Source of the DNA: Actinopolyspora halophila DSM 43834
GTDB taxonomy: Bacteria > Actinomycetota > Actinomycetes > Mycobacteriales > Pseudonocardiaceae
NCBI RefSeq assembly: GCF_000371785.1
Contig: NZ_AQUI01000002.1
Span: forward strand, 3,017,276 to 3,081,275
Direction of reading: 5' to 3'
DNA length: 64,000 nucleotides
Program-made: the position numbers and the translations under genes
Notes under the pieces: generated by a model
What the model was told of the DNA's origin: nothing
The model's database searches: none
Seen by the model: only the letters and a program-made list of their open reading frames with translations
Shown here: piece after piece, positions 18,160 to 27,151 of the stretch
Numbering within the stretch: position 1 is the first letter of the stretch
How the letters are laid out: every line of letters starts with the position of its first letter

Positions 18160-21100
18160 TCACGACTTCTTGGTGGAGGTGTTCAGCGCCGACTCGCCGA
18201 GCTCGTCGCCCTCGGTGTCCTCCTCGTCGGTGGCCTCCTCCGTCGCGGCGCCCGCCGCGGGGCCGAAGGTCCACTCCGGCGCGTTGTAGAGGGTCTGGAA
18301 CAGCTCGTCGCCGGCCGGGATCAGCAGATTGATCTCGTTCTCGGTCTCGCGCATCGACTGGGCGACGGTGGTGTCCTGCCAGGTGTGGTCGCCGGGTTTG
18401 GACAGCAGGGCCCGGCGCGACTGCTCACCGCTGCCGGAAGCGCGGCCGGTGTAGTTGAGCGGCAACCGGCCGGTTTGTTCCATGCTCCAGAGGTCCTTGG
18501 CGCGCTTGATGCGCTCTCCGAGGTAGTCGCGCCCGCGGAACCCGTCGACGGCCTCGGCGCGGTTCAGCAGCCGTTCGGTGATGCGCTGCACGAGCGGATC
18601 GTCCAGATCCACGTTCTGGGCGTCGCCCTCGCGGGAGTGCTCCTCGGCGGCGTTGCGCACGGCGGCCACGAACGCCCCGGTGGTTCCCCGGTCCAGGGCA
18701 CGCCGGGTGTAGGGCGTGACCGACAGCGCCTCGACCTGGCGGTAGAAGGTGGCGTGGTAGTGCTCGAAGTCCTCGTAGTGGGCCAGATCGCGGGGGCGGG
18801 TCCAGTTGTAGAGGGTCACCACCAGCCCCGGTCCGGCGTCGCTGCGGCCCACCCGGGAGGAGGCCTGGATGTACTCGGCCGTGTTCTTGGGCTGACCGGT
18901 GACCATCATCAACCCGAACCGGGAGACGTCCACCCCGACCTGCAGCATCGAGGTGGCCAGCACCACGTCGACCGGGGTGCGGTCGTCCTTGCGGCGCTGG
19001 TCCCACCGGGAGGCCAGCGGGTGCGGCTCGTGGGCGTCCCTGCCCCGGGAGGACTTGCGCTGCTGGGCGTAGGCCTCGCGCAGGTTCTCGCCGATGGCGC
19101 GCCGCCGCCGGAGGGTGTCGATGTCGGGGTCGAAGCCGTTCTCCAGATGGGTGAGCACCTCGCTGATGTCGGCCGAGGAGATCCTCGAGGTCAGCTCCTG
19201 GATGTTGAGCATCGCGGTGCGGGTCAGCAGTCGGTCGGAGATCCCGCGCCTGCGCCCGTGGTTGCGCACGCGGGTGGTGACGTCGTCGTCGAGGTAGCGC
19301 CGCATCCCGGCGAGCTCGCGGGTGGCGTTGAAGTACCCGACCAGGGTCATGTACGGGTCGGCGGCCGCGCCGTAGGTGTCGAACATGGTCTGGCCGGCCA
19401 GCAGCAGGATCTCGGCGATGCGGATCTCGGCGGACTTCAGCCGCACCCCGTGGGCGCACACACCCAGATAGCGCCTGCCCGGTTTCTCCTCGGTGGGCAC
19501 CTGGTGCGAGAAGAACGTGTCGGCCACATCGGTGACCTGCGGCGGGAACACGGCCAGGTTGCGGTTGAACACCCCGCGCACCTGTTCGGTGGCGCGCTTG
19601 GTGGTGGCGGTGGAGGCGATGATCTTCGGGGCGGCCTCGTTGCCGTTCGGGGTGTTCCAGGTGCTGAGTTCGTCCACGGCGGACTCGAACAGCCCGACGG
19701 TGGTGCCCAGCGCCCCGGAGATGAGGTGCAGCTCGTCCTGGATGATCAGATCGGGGGTGCGCAGCCGCGTGACGGGTTTGCTGCTCACCGCGGGCGAGTT
19801 GCCCTTCTTGTGGTGCTTGTCGGCACAGCCGGTCTCGCCGTCGAGGTCGTCGTGGCGGTAACCGTGCCGGGGGCACCAGCGGCGCGCCCGCCCGAACAGC
19901 ATCCCGGCGTAGCCCTTCCAGGGCAGCTGGGCGAGCTTGTCGACGGTGGCGATCACCAGGCTGGGCAGCAGCCGGTAGATCTCCTCGTCGACGGTGAGGA
20001 TGGGCAGTCCCTCGGGCGAGCGCGTCTTGGAGAACGGGCAGGCCTCGGCGCCCTCGGCGTTGGGGCAGTGCAGCAGCACCCGGCGGCTCTCGGTGTCGAC
20101 CTCGACATCCTCGTGGGCGCGCAACGCGGCTCCGCACCACGGGCAGGCCAGGGTTTGCAGCACGTTGGCGCGTTTGCCGTCGCCGGCTTCGCGGGCCTCG
20201 CTGATCTGCTGCTCGGCCTGGCCGAACCAGTTGGGCGAGACGCTGCCGCCGACCCACAGCCCGATGCGGAAGGGCTCGCTGCCCCAGGTGGCCTCGTCCG
20301 CGCGTCGGATCATCTCGGTCGCGCACACCAGCGCGGCGGCGCGCTGGAACTGCTGGGCGGTCAGCAGCCGCAGGGTGTAGCGCATGAGCACGGCGACTCC
20401 GGCGTCGCCGGAGCGGGCGTCCTCCCCGCTGCCGAAGGTGCCCTGCAACCGACGGACGGCGAAGGTGAACGCGGTCAGCCCCAGGTAGGCCTCGGTTTTG
20501 CCGCCGCCGGTGGGGAAGAACAGCAGGTCGACCATGGCGGTGGAGTCGGCGGCGCGTTCGGGGTGGTCCGGGTCGGTCAGCGAGGGCAGGTTCAGCAGCA
20601 CGAAGGCGAGTTGGAAGGGCCGCCAGGAGGCCGCGGCGGTGCCCTTGGCCTCGACCCGGCGTTTGGCCTCGGGGTAGCTGATCTCGAGGGTCTCGCGCAG
20701 CCGGGCGAGGTCGGTGTGGCGGCGCTGGTCGGCCATGGCGCGGTTGGCGAAGCGGAACGCCTCCAGCGCCTGGGCGTGACCGGTCCGGTCGGGCTCGGTC
20801 AGCAGGTCGATGCCCGCCCGGATGCGTTCGGCGGCGCGGCGCGCGGTGAAGATCGCCGATTCGGCGGTTTCCCGCAGCGAGTCGGGCAGCCCGGCGGCCT
20901 CTTCCGCGCGCTGGTCGAGCCAGGTGTGATAGCCCTCCACCAGCGGGGCCAACCCGGCGCGCAGCTCGGCGGGCTCGGCCGTGGCCAGCACGTCCATGGC
21001 CAGTTCGGTGCCTGCCAGCAGGCTGCTCTGGTTGCCGGGGGCCACGGTGGCGGGTACCTCGTAGGTGGGCAGCCAGGTGGTTTCGAGTTTGTGGGCGCGG

Positions 21101-22044
21101 CGGGTGCCGGTGGTGCGGTGCGGGTGCGCGGCGACGTTGTGCCCGAAGGCGTAGCGCAGCTGGTGGCGGTAGAGCAGCCGCAGGTGCTGTTCCTCCCCGT
21201 CGGCGACGGGCTCGCCGTCGTCCAGCGGGTCGTCGGCGGGCAGGAACACCGGCCGGAGTCCGTCGAGGGCGGTCACGGCCAGCCGGGTCTGGAACATCCA
21301 GGACTCCTCCTGGGGGGTTCCCTCCCGCTGGGCGTTGATCAGGATGAGTTCGACGACGCGTTTGCCGTCCCGGTCGCGCACGGTCACGGCCAGCAGCACA
21401 CCGGGCTCCTCGGCCGTGTCCGCGGTCAGCGGCAGCCGTGCGGAGCGGTCGCCGTCGAGGCGGACCTCGCGGGAGACCTCGACGGGTTCGCGGCTCCAGA
21501 TCCTGCTCTTGGAACCCTCCGCGGTCTCGCTCTCCTCCTTGGAGTAGCGGCCCCAGGTGGCGGTGACGTGCAGCGCCGCGGTGTCCTGGCTGACGGTGCA
21601 GCTCAACCCCATGGAGGAGGCCCAGATGCGACCCAGGCTCTGCGGGGAGAGCACTTCGGGCAGTCCGGCGCTGCCCTCGCCGTGGCCTTCCCCGCCTGCC
21701 TCGGAGGTGGTGTCCGGCGCCCCCTCGGGGACGGTGGTGCTGCGGGCGTCCTGCTTGGGCCCGAGCATACCGACAAGATAGCGCTCGCGGGGACCGCTGG
21801 AACCCGGGGGAAGCTGTTCGGTCTCCCCCTCCCAGGGGCCGAGCAGGTCCCGCACCACGATCTCCTGGAACTCCTCGCGAACCTGGACTCCGCTCACCTC
21901 GGGAAATCCCTGGTCCTCATCCAGCGGCGCGGCCTCGGCCACGCTGTTCTCGCCCGCGGTGGTCGTTTTCGCGGACACGTCGAGGCTGCCCTGCTCACCG
22001 TTGGGGTTCATGAACAGTCCGTCCGCGTTGTCCGGAGTGGTCAT
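18160..22044 (-). CDS. drmA: DISARM helicase DrmA
   Basis: A 1294-residue SF2 helicase. Walker A LFFPTGGGKTEAYLGL (about 513); DEAH-box variant IIQDELHLISGALG (about 770); motif III IASTATTKRA; C-terminal helicase domain with GYFNATRELAGMRRYL and IQASSRVGRSDAG (about 1060). A CPWCGAALRAH...CPNAEGAEAC cluster (about 625-665) may bind zinc. The acidic tail resembles other DrmA proteins. DrmA with DrmB loads on DNA ends or ssDNA and is the core DISARM machine. The ATG is supported by family length; GGGAG lies 11 bases upstream. First gene of the drmA-to-DUF262 run; drmMI and drmD are 9 kb upstream beyond an insertion. Confidence 0.95.
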   Translation of the reverse strand: MTTPDNADGLFMNPNGEQGSLDVSAKTTTAGENSVAEAAPLDEDQGFPEVSGVQVREEFQEIVVRDLLGPWEGETEQLPPGSSGPRERYLVGMLGPKQDARSTTVPEGAPDTTSEAGGEGHGEGSAGLPEVLSPQSLGRIWASSMGLSCTVSQDTAALHVTATWGRYSKEESETAEGSKSRIWSREPVEVSREVRLDGDRSARLPLTADTAEEPGVLLAVTVRDRDGKRVVELILINAQREGTPQEESWMFQTRLAVTALDGLRPVFLPADDPLDDGEPVADGEEQHLRLLYRHQLRYAFGHNVAAHPHRTTGTRRAHKLETTWLPTYEVPATVAPGNQSSLLAGTELAMDVLATAEPAELRAGLAPLVEGYHTWLDQRAEEAAGLPDSLRETAESAIFTARRAAERIRAGIDLLTEPDRTGHAQALEAFRFANRAMADQRRHTDLARLRETLEISYPEAKRRVEAKGTAAASWRPFQLAFVLLNLPSLTDPDHPERAADSTAMVDLLFFPTGGGKTEAYLGLTAFTFAVRRLQGTFGSGEDARSGDAGVAVLMRYTLRLLTAQQFQRAAALVCATEMIRRADEATWGSEPFRIGLWVGGSVSPNWFGQAEQQISEAREAGDGKRANVLQTLACPWCGAALRAHEDVEVDTESRRVLLHCPNAEGAEACPFSKTRSPEGLPILTVDEEIYRLLPSLVIATVDKLAQLPWKGYAGMLFGRARRWCPRHGYRHDDLDGETGCADKHHKKGNSPAVSSKPVTRLRTPDLIIQDELHLISGALGTTVGLFESAVDELSTWNTPNGNEAAPKIIASTATTKRATEQVRGVFNRNLAVFPPQVTDVADTFFSHQVPTEEKPGRRYLGVCAHGVRLKSAEIRIAEILLLAGQTMFDTYGAAADPYMTLVGYFNATRELAGMRRYLDDDVTTRVRNHGRRRGISDRLLTRTAMLNIQELTSRISSADISEVLTHLENGFDPDIDTLRRRRAIGENLREAYAQQRKSSRGRDAHEPHPLASRWDQRRKDDRTPVDVVLATSMLQVGVDVSRFGLMMVTGQPKNTAEYIQASSRVGRSDAGPGLVVTLYNWTRPRDLAHYEDFEHYHATFYRQVEALSVTPYTRRALDRGTTGAFVAAVRNAAEEHSREGDAQNVDLDDPLVQRITERLLNRAEAVDGFRGRDYLGERIKRAKDLWSMEQTGRLPLNYTGRASGSGEQSRRALLSKPGDHTWQDTTVAQSMRETENEINLLIPAGDELFQTLYNAPEWTFGPAAGAATEEATDEEDTEGDELGESALNTSTKKS

Positions 22045-22202
22045 TTACGAGTGTGCTCCCTGTCGATGGCTCGTCTCAGTTGCGGAAGAAGGCTCCACGG
22101 GTCGAAGAACCCCGGACACCGCTGCGCCGCGCCGATCCGGCGGTGCCGCGCGGCCGACTCGGGCGCGCGCCGCAACCGCTTCGATGATCATGTCGATTTC
22201 TC

Positions 22203-22403
22203 TCACACGGGGCCGACTCCGGTTGCAGCGCCGGGCGGTTGCTCCGCACCCCCGACGCTCGGTTCCCCCGGTGGTTGGGTATCCGCGAAGTCCGCTGCGT
22301 CGTTGCGGTGCTCGACGGTGGCGCACCGACCGGCCGGGCTCTCGGTCGGCTCAGCACGTTCGAGTACTTTCCCGTCCGCCGGGTCGCGAAAATCGTTGTC
22401 CAC
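22203..22403 (-). CDS. Possible small acidic protein upstream of drmA
   Basis: A 66-residue hydrophilic, Glu/Asp/Pro-rich reading frame starting with GTG (MDNDFRDPADGKVLERAEP). A TATGCT -10-like hexamer at 22413-22418 lies 9 bases before the GTG, which would fit a nearly leaderless transcript. No family recognised. It may be a real short gene ahead of drmA or chance. Confidence 0.35.
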   Translation of the reverse strand: MDNDFRDPADGKVLERAEPTESPAGRCATVEHRNDAADFADTQPPGEPSVGGAEQPPGAATGVGPV

Positions 22404-22503
22404 CAGATGTAGAGCATAATCCTATCGGCCACCGAGTTGGCCCGGAATGCGGGAACACTTCGGGTATTCACGGTTCGGCGGAGCTGTGCCCCGGTGTCCG
22501 CCC

Positions 22504-22668
22504 CTACGGTACGTCGCTGGCGGCGAAGGCTCGCCCGCCGAAGGTGTTCAGGCTGATCCGGCCGAACCGCCTGGTCTTGCCGAACTTCAGCGCCAGACTC
22601 ACCCTGACAGTGAGCGGGTCGGGTGGCGGGATCGAGGCGGTGACCTCGGTCAGCTCGTCGTCGAGCAC
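22504..22668 (-). CDS. Possible 54-residue hypothetical protein
   Basis: Small minus-strand frame with GTG preceded by GAGG at 6 bases. The product alternates short charged strands (LKFGKTRRFGRISLNTFGG). No family recognised; the ribosome-site spacing is its main support. Confidence 0.35.
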   Translation of the reverse strand: MLDDELTEVTASIPPPDPLTVRVSLALKFGKTRRFGRISLNTFGGRAFAASDVP

Positions 22669-22885
22669 TACCTACCTCAGCTTCACCACCTACTTCGCCA
22701 CTACGACCGCAGTGGCGAAGCTCGTGGCGAAGTCCGTCCGCGTTGTGCCCACCCACCCACGCCGGTCCGGCGACTTCCTACTGAGCAGTCGAGCAGGAAG
22801 ACTTTCTGCCGTCCGACGCGGTGATGCCGAGCCCGGCCACCTTCGCAGCCCGCGCCGCCGCGAGCGGTTCCGCCACGCGATCACC

Positions 22886-23281
22886 TCAGTGAGCCGAAAG
22901 GCTTCCCGCTTCCCGGTCCGGGACGAGTTCGGAGCATCCGGACCAGCACAGGTAGTCCTCGACCACGTCGACATCGGCGGCGATCAGATCGTGGAAGGCG
23001 TTCTCGTCGGGATCACCGCGCTGGTTCAACGGCACGATCGCGATCTGATACATCCCGAACCGCTCCTCGGTGCGGTCGAGCACGGCCAGCGCCCACGCGC
23101 GCAGCCGCGGCCACACCGCGACGTCATCCACCCGCGCCGCGGTGGGCTCGTGATGCAGCAACTCGGTGTACGAACCCAGCGAATCCGGATTGACCACCCG
23201 ATACAGGGTCATGGCGTTGCACGTGCTCGCGTCCCGATTCGTGTCGTTCAGGGCTGTCAGGGCAGCTTCAGGGGTGCTCAC
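22886..23281 (-). CDS. Hypothetical protein, 131 residues
   Basis: A soluble mixed alpha/beta protein (start STPEAALTALNDTNRD, later YQIAIVPLNQRGDPDE and LIAADVDVVEDYLCW). GTG 23281 is chosen because AGGGAGGA lies 6-7 bases upstream; the upstream frame to 23389 has no such support. Unknown family. Divergent from the XRE gene at 23442. Confidence 0.6.
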   Translation of the reverse strand: MSTPEAALTALNDTNRDASTCNAMTLYRVVNPDSLGSYTELLHHEPTAARVDDVAVWPRLRAWALAVLDRTEERFGMYQIAIVPLNQRGDPDENAFHDLIAADVDVVEDYLCWSGCSELVPDREAGSLSAH

Positions 23282-23423
23282 GCGGCGTCCTCCCTCTGCT
23301 TCGCCACTGCCGCACAGCCGCATCCAGCGGCCACACCGGCAGGTTTTTATTTCCGGATCCAGACTCTGACGCCGGATCCAAACGGGCAATAGCTCATTCG
23401 TGTGTACTTACGTCGAGCTGTGA

Positions 23424-23441
23424 TCCCCTAGGGTCTGACTC
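23424..23441 (+). promoter_or_regulatory. Leaderless promoter and operator candidate of the XRE gene
   Basis: TAGGGT (23429-23434) is followed by 7 bases and the ATG at 23442, the layout of a leaderless transcript. It overlaps a perfect CCCTAGGG palindrome (23426-23433). The 8-mer tcccctag here recurs at 48171-48178 in front of the other XRE gene. Confidence 0.5.
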
Positions 23442-24293
23442 ATGGCCGGAGCCAGAGACGGACACACTCCCAAGGCGAGACTTCTCGGAGCTGAACTACG
23501 TGAACTGCGCGAACAAGCTGGTATGACTGTCCGTGAGCTCGCGAAGCTCCTCGATGTCTCGCAGGGCACCGTGTCCCGGTACGAACGGGGTGAGCGCACC
23601 CCGAAGCCCGAGTACGTGGCCCGTATTGCCGGAACCCTCGGAGTCACTGGATCCAGATATGACGAACTCGTGGAGTTCGCCACCACAGCGACCACACCGA
23701 ACATGATCGTGGACGGCTCCAAAGGGCTGCACCGTCACCTGATCGAACTGTCAGAATTCGACAGGACCGCCGAGCGAGTCCTGCACGTGGCTCCGATACT
23801 GATTCCCGGTCCGATGCAAACGCGGCCCTACGCCCGGGAGATGATGATCAGCCTTCCACCGGACGAGCAGGATGTTCGTGTCGAACTACGCATGGCACGA
23901 GCAGCCGCGCTGAACACTCCACGTCAGGTTGACGTGATACTGGCTGAACGAGCACTACGCGAGCCGTTCGGGAGCGACGCCTCGATGGCAGAGCAAGTGC
24001 GGCATGTGCTCGCGTTGTCGCAGCAGGAAAACATCACAGTGCGTGTCATTCCGAGCACCATACGGCGTTGGACGCTGGCTCACGACGGTGCGTTCGTGTT
24101 CTACGAATTCGCCAAAGCTGATCCGATCGTACACTTGGAGCACTTTCGCGGTCCGGCTTTCCTGTACGACATCCAGGATGTGAAAGCGTATCGCGAGGAG
24201 ACGGATACGCTCATGGAAGCGGCCATGAGCCCGGAGAAGTCGAGAGAGCTCATGGCTTCGATAGCTGACCAGTTCGAAGGGAGCTCCCAGTGA
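23442..24293 (+). CDS. XRE-family regulator with DUF5753 domain (WhiJ/Scr1-like)
   Basis: A 283-residue protein. HTH_31/XRE domain at residues 10-70 (LRELREQAGMTVRELAKLL, SQGTVSRYERGERTPK), then DUF5753 (about 100-275): PGPMQTRPYAREM, AERALREPFG and MAEQVRHVLALSQQENITVRVIP. Such regulators pair with DUF397 proteins and control development or antibiotics in Streptomyces; some pairs behave like toxin-antitoxin systems. ATG 23442 is probably leaderless. The stop overlaps the GTG of the DUF397 gene. Confidence 0.9.
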   Translation: MAGARDGHTPKARLLGAELRELREQAGMTVRELAKLLDVSQGTVSRYERGERTPKPEYVARIAGTLGVTGSRYDELVEFATTATTPNMIVDGSKGLHRHLIELSEFDRTAERVLHVAPILIPGPMQTRPYAREMMISLPPDEQDVRVELRMARAAALNTPRQVDVILAERALREPFGSDASMAEQVRHVLALSQQENITVRVIPSTIRRWTLAHDGAFVFYEFAKADPIVHLEHFRGPAFLYDIQDVKAYREETDTLMEAAMSPEKSRELMASIADQFEGSSQ

Positions 24294-24481
24294 GGGCCAT
24301 ACCAGGCGGATGGCGGAAGTCCAGCCGATCCGGACCGAACAGCAGCTGCGTCGAGGTCGGTCGGATCGGCGACGGCGCGGCAGTGCGGGACACCAAGGAC
24401 CGCTCACTCGGCTACTTCACCACCACGAGCACACAGTGGCAGACATTCCTGAACGCGGTGAAAATCGACCGGTTCAACTGA
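24290..24481 (+). CDS. DUF397 protein (Scr2-like partner), copy a
   Basis: A 63-residue DUF397 protein: GWRKSSRSGPNSSCVEVG, GAAVRDTKDRS, then WQTFLNAVKIDRF. It starts with GTG overlapping the regulator stop, so the two are made together. Its coding region plus about 120 bases downstream is repeated at 26163-26454. The product differs from copy b at about 12 positions, mostly in the N-terminus. Confidence 0.9.
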   Translation: MRAIPGGWRKSSRSGPNSSCVEVGRIGDGAAVRDTKDRSLGYFTTTSTQWQTFLNAVKIDRFN

Positions 24482-24605
24482 GCCGGACACGACCACAGCG
24501 CCTCCACCCTCTGGAGGCGCTACCCCCGCACCGGCCCGGCCACCACGCCGCAGTTGCGTCCCCGGCTCGAAGTCAAACCACCACGAACTGTCAGACCTCT
24601 GAAGA
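24310..24605 (+). repeat. Long direct repeat R1, copy 1 (DUF397 body and downstream spacer)
   Basis: About 296 bases highly similar to 26163-26454. It covers most of the DUF397 gene, its terminator hairpin and a spacer ending CTGAAGAG. The core differs by scattered substitutions and a 2-base gap. The two copies flank the Shedu-like gene. Confidence 0.85.
24497..24521 (+). terminator. Terminator hairpin after DUF397 copy a
   Basis: Perfect 10-bp stem (24497-24506 with 24512-24521) and 5-base loop, 15 bases after the stop. Conserved in the second repeat copy. Confidence 0.6.
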
Positions 24606-24607
24606 GA

Positions 24608-25840
24608 ATGCCCGGTGTGGAGATTCGAACTGATGCAGCACTGGAATGGCAGCTGAAGCGCACCGAGCAAGAAGCGACCACCTCGGAAGTGAAGCAGTCC
24701 ATCGCTGACGTCATCGCGCACATGCACAGCGGCCAAGAGAAAAACCGCAGAGGCGGGCAGGCATTGCTCCGGCTGTTGGAGCAGGCCCGGTTACGCGCGT
24801 CCGAAGAGAACGAGTGGGACATCGTCTGCCTGCTTCACGAAGCACACGGCTACGCGACTGGCAGAATTCTCAAGCCCGATTTCGACGAACGCTACCGCCT
24901 TATCAAGGACGGCAAACGCAGAGACAGCCTGCAGAACTTCGTCGCGGGCACGCTCAGCCGTACACTCCAGTTCATCAGCGAAGCGGGGAACGAGTACCTC
25001 GCGGAGCACCCGGACGCAGACACCAGCGACTTGCTCAACTACGTGAGCGCGCTCGGGGAGGACGCACAACTCCTCGATGCTCCCGGAGATACTCCAGGGC
25101 GTTACCGCGTCGTACGCGGACGTGCCGAACTCGCAGCATGGCTACAACGAACACTGAGCGACCGCGTCGATCTCGACACTACCGAGATCGAGAATCCAGC
25201 CGAAATCGCACGACGACTTGCGAGGTCTCCCAAGGCACTCACGATACTTGCCCAAGATACCGACGGACAATCGGTCTTCAAACTCGCCGAACTCAAGCAA
25301 CGCTCGGACACCCTCACCGAGATCCGCAAGCTCGTCGACGACCCGACGGCAGGAGAAGGAGCTCTCCAGGACGCCCTCTACAACCAGCCCTGGATCTTTG
25401 GCGGTCGCTTCGTCGAGGCGGCTACCCGCCGCAGCCTGGTCGACGGCGATGAACTCGACATCCCGCTGATCCGCGCCGACGGTGCCCTGCACGTCGTCGA
25501 GCTCAAACGCGCGCTGAACCTCTCCGGAATAGTCAAGCGACACCGCAACGCCTGGGTGCCCACTGCCGAGGTGCACGATGCCGTGGGACAGGCCATCAAT
25601 TACCTTGCCGGTCTCGACGAGGAGCGACAGCGCATCAGCGAAGAGTTCGGGCTCGAAACCAAACGCGCCAGCGCTACCGTGGTCATCGGCCACCCGAAGC
25701 TGCACCCGAACGTCCCGGAACACGAGCTCAACGAAGCCCTGCGCACGCTCAACACCCACACCAACCGCGTCGAAGTCCTCACCTACCCCGAACTTCTCGA
25801 CAACGCCGTACGCGCGCTGGGCAACACCCCGACTCCGTAG
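24608..25840 (+). CDS. Shedu-type defence protein (DUF4263 nuclease)
   Basis: A 410-residue protein. The N-terminal 240 residues are helical with charged repeats (QEKNRRGGQALLRLLEQARL). The C-terminal part (about 255-400) is DUF4263/SduA: GALQDALYNQPWIFGG, DELDIPLIRADGALHVVELKRA (a PD-(D/E)xK-like core with Asp and ExK), AVGQAINYLAGLDEER and TVVIGHP. Shedu proteins restrict phage by DNA nicking. The ATG at 24608 immediately follows repeat R1; an in-frame TTG at 24554 would start inside the repeat. Neither has a clear ribosome site, and a recombination fusion could have cost the original start. A 15-bp stem terminator follows. Confidence 0.83.
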   Translation: MPGVEIRTDAALEWQLKRTEQEATTSEVKQSIADVIAHMHSGQEKNRRGGQALLRLLEQARLRASEENEWDIVCLLHEAHGYATGRILKPDFDERYRLIKDGKRRDSLQNFVAGTLSRTLQFISEAGNEYLAEHPDADTSDLLNYVSALGEDAQLLDAPGDTPGRYRVVRGRAELAAWLQRTLSDRVDLDTTEIENPAEIARRLARSPKALTILAQDTDGQSVFKLAELKQRSDTLTEIRKLVDDPTAGEGALQDALYNQPWIFGGRFVEAATRRSLVDGDELDIPLIRADGALHVVELKRALNLSGIVKRHRNAWVPTAEVHDAVGQAINYLAGLDEERQRISEEFGLETKRASATVVIGHPKLHPNVPEHELNEALRTLNTHTNRVEVLTYPELLDNAVRALGNTPTP

Positions 25841-25858
25841 CCTCCCTCCTCCCCGACG

Positions 25859-25894
25859 GGTTCCGCGCCGCCTCCCGTCAGGCGGCGCGGAACC
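25859..25894 (+). terminator. Terminator hairpin after the Shedu-like gene
   Basis: Perfect 15-bp stem (25859-25873 with 25880-25894) and 6-base loop, 18 bases after the stop. Confidence 0.65.
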
Positions 25895-25915
25895 GCTGCC
25901 GCCCTTCGCGGGCTC

Positions 25916-26070
25916 TCCCACGTCCGAGCAGCACTCCGGAAACGTGGAGCGGTCCCACACCAGTGGAAGAACGGCGCTGGAACTACCGTCGTCGGAGTCG
26001 GCGGATTTCCAGGCTGTGCTCTCCTTGGCCGCGCCCTTCTTCCCATCGCGCACGCCTTGCGCGACTTCCT
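25916..26070 (-). pseudogene. Decayed second copy of the drmMI 3' end (repeat R2, copy 1)
   Basis: This segment aligns with 30841-31030, the last codons and downstream flank of drmMI. Thirty-nine bases from 25922 are identical to the flank of the intact gene. The translated minus strand (DGKKGAAKESTAWKSADSDDG) parallels the DrmMI tail (DKKKGSAKKSTPRKSADPEDG). About 30 bases near the stop are missing. The match ends at about 26070, where a DUF5753-like fragment begins. It is a recombination scar, not a functional gene. Confidence 0.75.
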
Positions 26071-26146
26071 GCTACGGCACATGCTCAAAACCGGTGAGCT
26101 TCCGAACGTGACCGTGCAAACGCTGTTGAGGAGAACATATCGTGAC
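26055..26146 (+). pseudogene. Fragment of an XRE/DUF5753 regulator
   Basis: In the frame ending just past the GTG of DUF397 copy b, the translation reads LRHMLKTGELPNVTVQT, close to the DUF5753 segment that precedes the 'VxVLPF' strand in WhiJ-like regulators. No start and no HTH remain. It is probably the remnant of the regulator that once preceded DUF397 copy b. Confidence 0.55.
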
Positions 26147-26333
26147 CGAAATCGTTACGCACTGGCGTAAATCCAGTCGATCGAGCAAACACACCGCCTG
26201 CGTCGAGGTCGGTCGGATCGGCGACGGCGCAGCAGTGCGGGACACCAAGGACCGCTCGCTCGGCTACCTCACCACCACCAGCACGCAGTGGCAAGCATTC
26301 CTGAACGCGGTGAAAATCGACCGGTTCAGCTGA
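26142..26333 (+). CDS. DUF397 protein, copy b (orphan)
   Basis: A 63-residue DUF397 protein (HWRKSSRSSKHTACVEVG, VRDTKDRSLGYL, WQAFLNAVKIDRF). GTG start with GAGGAG 8 bases upstream. Unlike copy a it has no intact regulator partner: only a DUF5753 fragment lies in front. Its body belongs to repeat R1. Confidence 0.85.
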   Translation: MTEIVTHWRKSSRSSKHTACVEVGRIGDGAAVRDTKDRSLGYLTTTSTQWQAFLNAVKIDRFS

Positions 26334-26454
26334 ACCGGACACGACCACAGCGCCTCCACCCCGGAGGCGCTCCCCCGCACCGGCCCAGCCACCACACCGC
26401 AGTTGCGTCCCCGGCTCGAAGTCGAACCACCACGGACTGTCGGACTTCTGAAGA
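26163..26454 (+). repeat. Long direct repeat R1, copy 2
   Basis: About 292 bases repeating 24310-24605, including the 9-bp terminator stem (26349-26357 with 26363-26371). As in copy 1, a new reading frame begins inside or just after it, so the 3' edges may be junctions. Confidence 0.85.
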
Positions 26455-26957
26455 GGTGGAACGACGCCGCCGAGACCATGCAGGCCAGGGCCGCGAGTTC
26501 CACTTCCCCCGCGATGCGGGAACTCGGCGAACGCGCCGCCGCCAGGGGCACGCAGTACGCCGACGAGGCAGCCCGCGATGCCGCCAAGGCCCAGAAACTG
26601 GGCGGCCCGATCGGGCCGAAGGCCCGCGCTGCCATCTCCGCCGATGCCAGCGGCTACATCAAGGGGGCCTCCAAGGTCGGCCGCCTCGGCAAGGGCCTCG
26701 TCCGCGGGGTGCCTGCCGTCGGAACAGCGTTCACGATCGGCTCCGGCGTCACGGACGTGATGATGGGCAAGGACCCGTGGGAGGCCACCGAAGACACCGC
26801 GGCCAACCTCGGCGGCGGTGCCGTTGGCGGCTACGTCGGTGGCACGATCGGCACGGCCATCTGTCCCGGTGTCGGCACCGTCGTCGGCGGTGTTGTCGGC
26901 GGCTTCATCGGCAGCTGGGCAGCCGGTCAGGGCGTCGACGCGGCCACTGGAGAATGA
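26403..26957 (+). CDS. Glycine-zipper helical protein, possibly 5'-truncated
   Basis: Up to 184 residues. After a short piece encoded in repeat R1, the protein has an Ala-rich helix (residues 20-70) and then a glycine-zipper region of about 45 residues (GGGAVGGYVGGTIG, VVGGVVGGFIGSWAAG) that could insert in or span a membrane. The body resembles the C-terminal part of WXG100-associated or colicin-like proteins. No start with a good ribosome site is visible (TTG 26403 or ATG 26478), which fits truncation at the repeat edge. Function unknown. Confidence 0.55.
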   Translation: MRPRLEVEPPRTVGLLKRWNDAAETMQARAASSTSPAMRELGERAAARGTQYADEAARDAAKAQKLGGPIGPKARAAISADASGYIKGASKVGRLGKGLVRGVPAVGTAFTIGSGVTDVMMGKDPWEATEDTAANLGGGAVGGYVGGTIGTAICPGVGTVVGGVVGGFIGSWAAGQGVDAATGE

Positions 26958-27151
26958 CTCGCACACCGCTGTAGTCCTGACCTGGATGGTGAGGTAGCCA
27001 TGGCCGACGACCTCTTCCGCGCAGCCTCCGAGTTGCCCCCAAGCCCGACCCCGTCACGGGAGAACCTCGCCCACCACGCGCTCCCGGCTTCCACAAGGAG
27101 AACAAACCCCCCAAGGAGCAGGACCGCGACCGGGATCAGTCCACCCGCCGC

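Noticed and set aside
17956..22419. 1487-codon plus-strand open frame opposite drmA
   Set aside because: It mirrors drmA; the Gly/Val/Gln-rich product is the usual shadow of a high-G+C gene.
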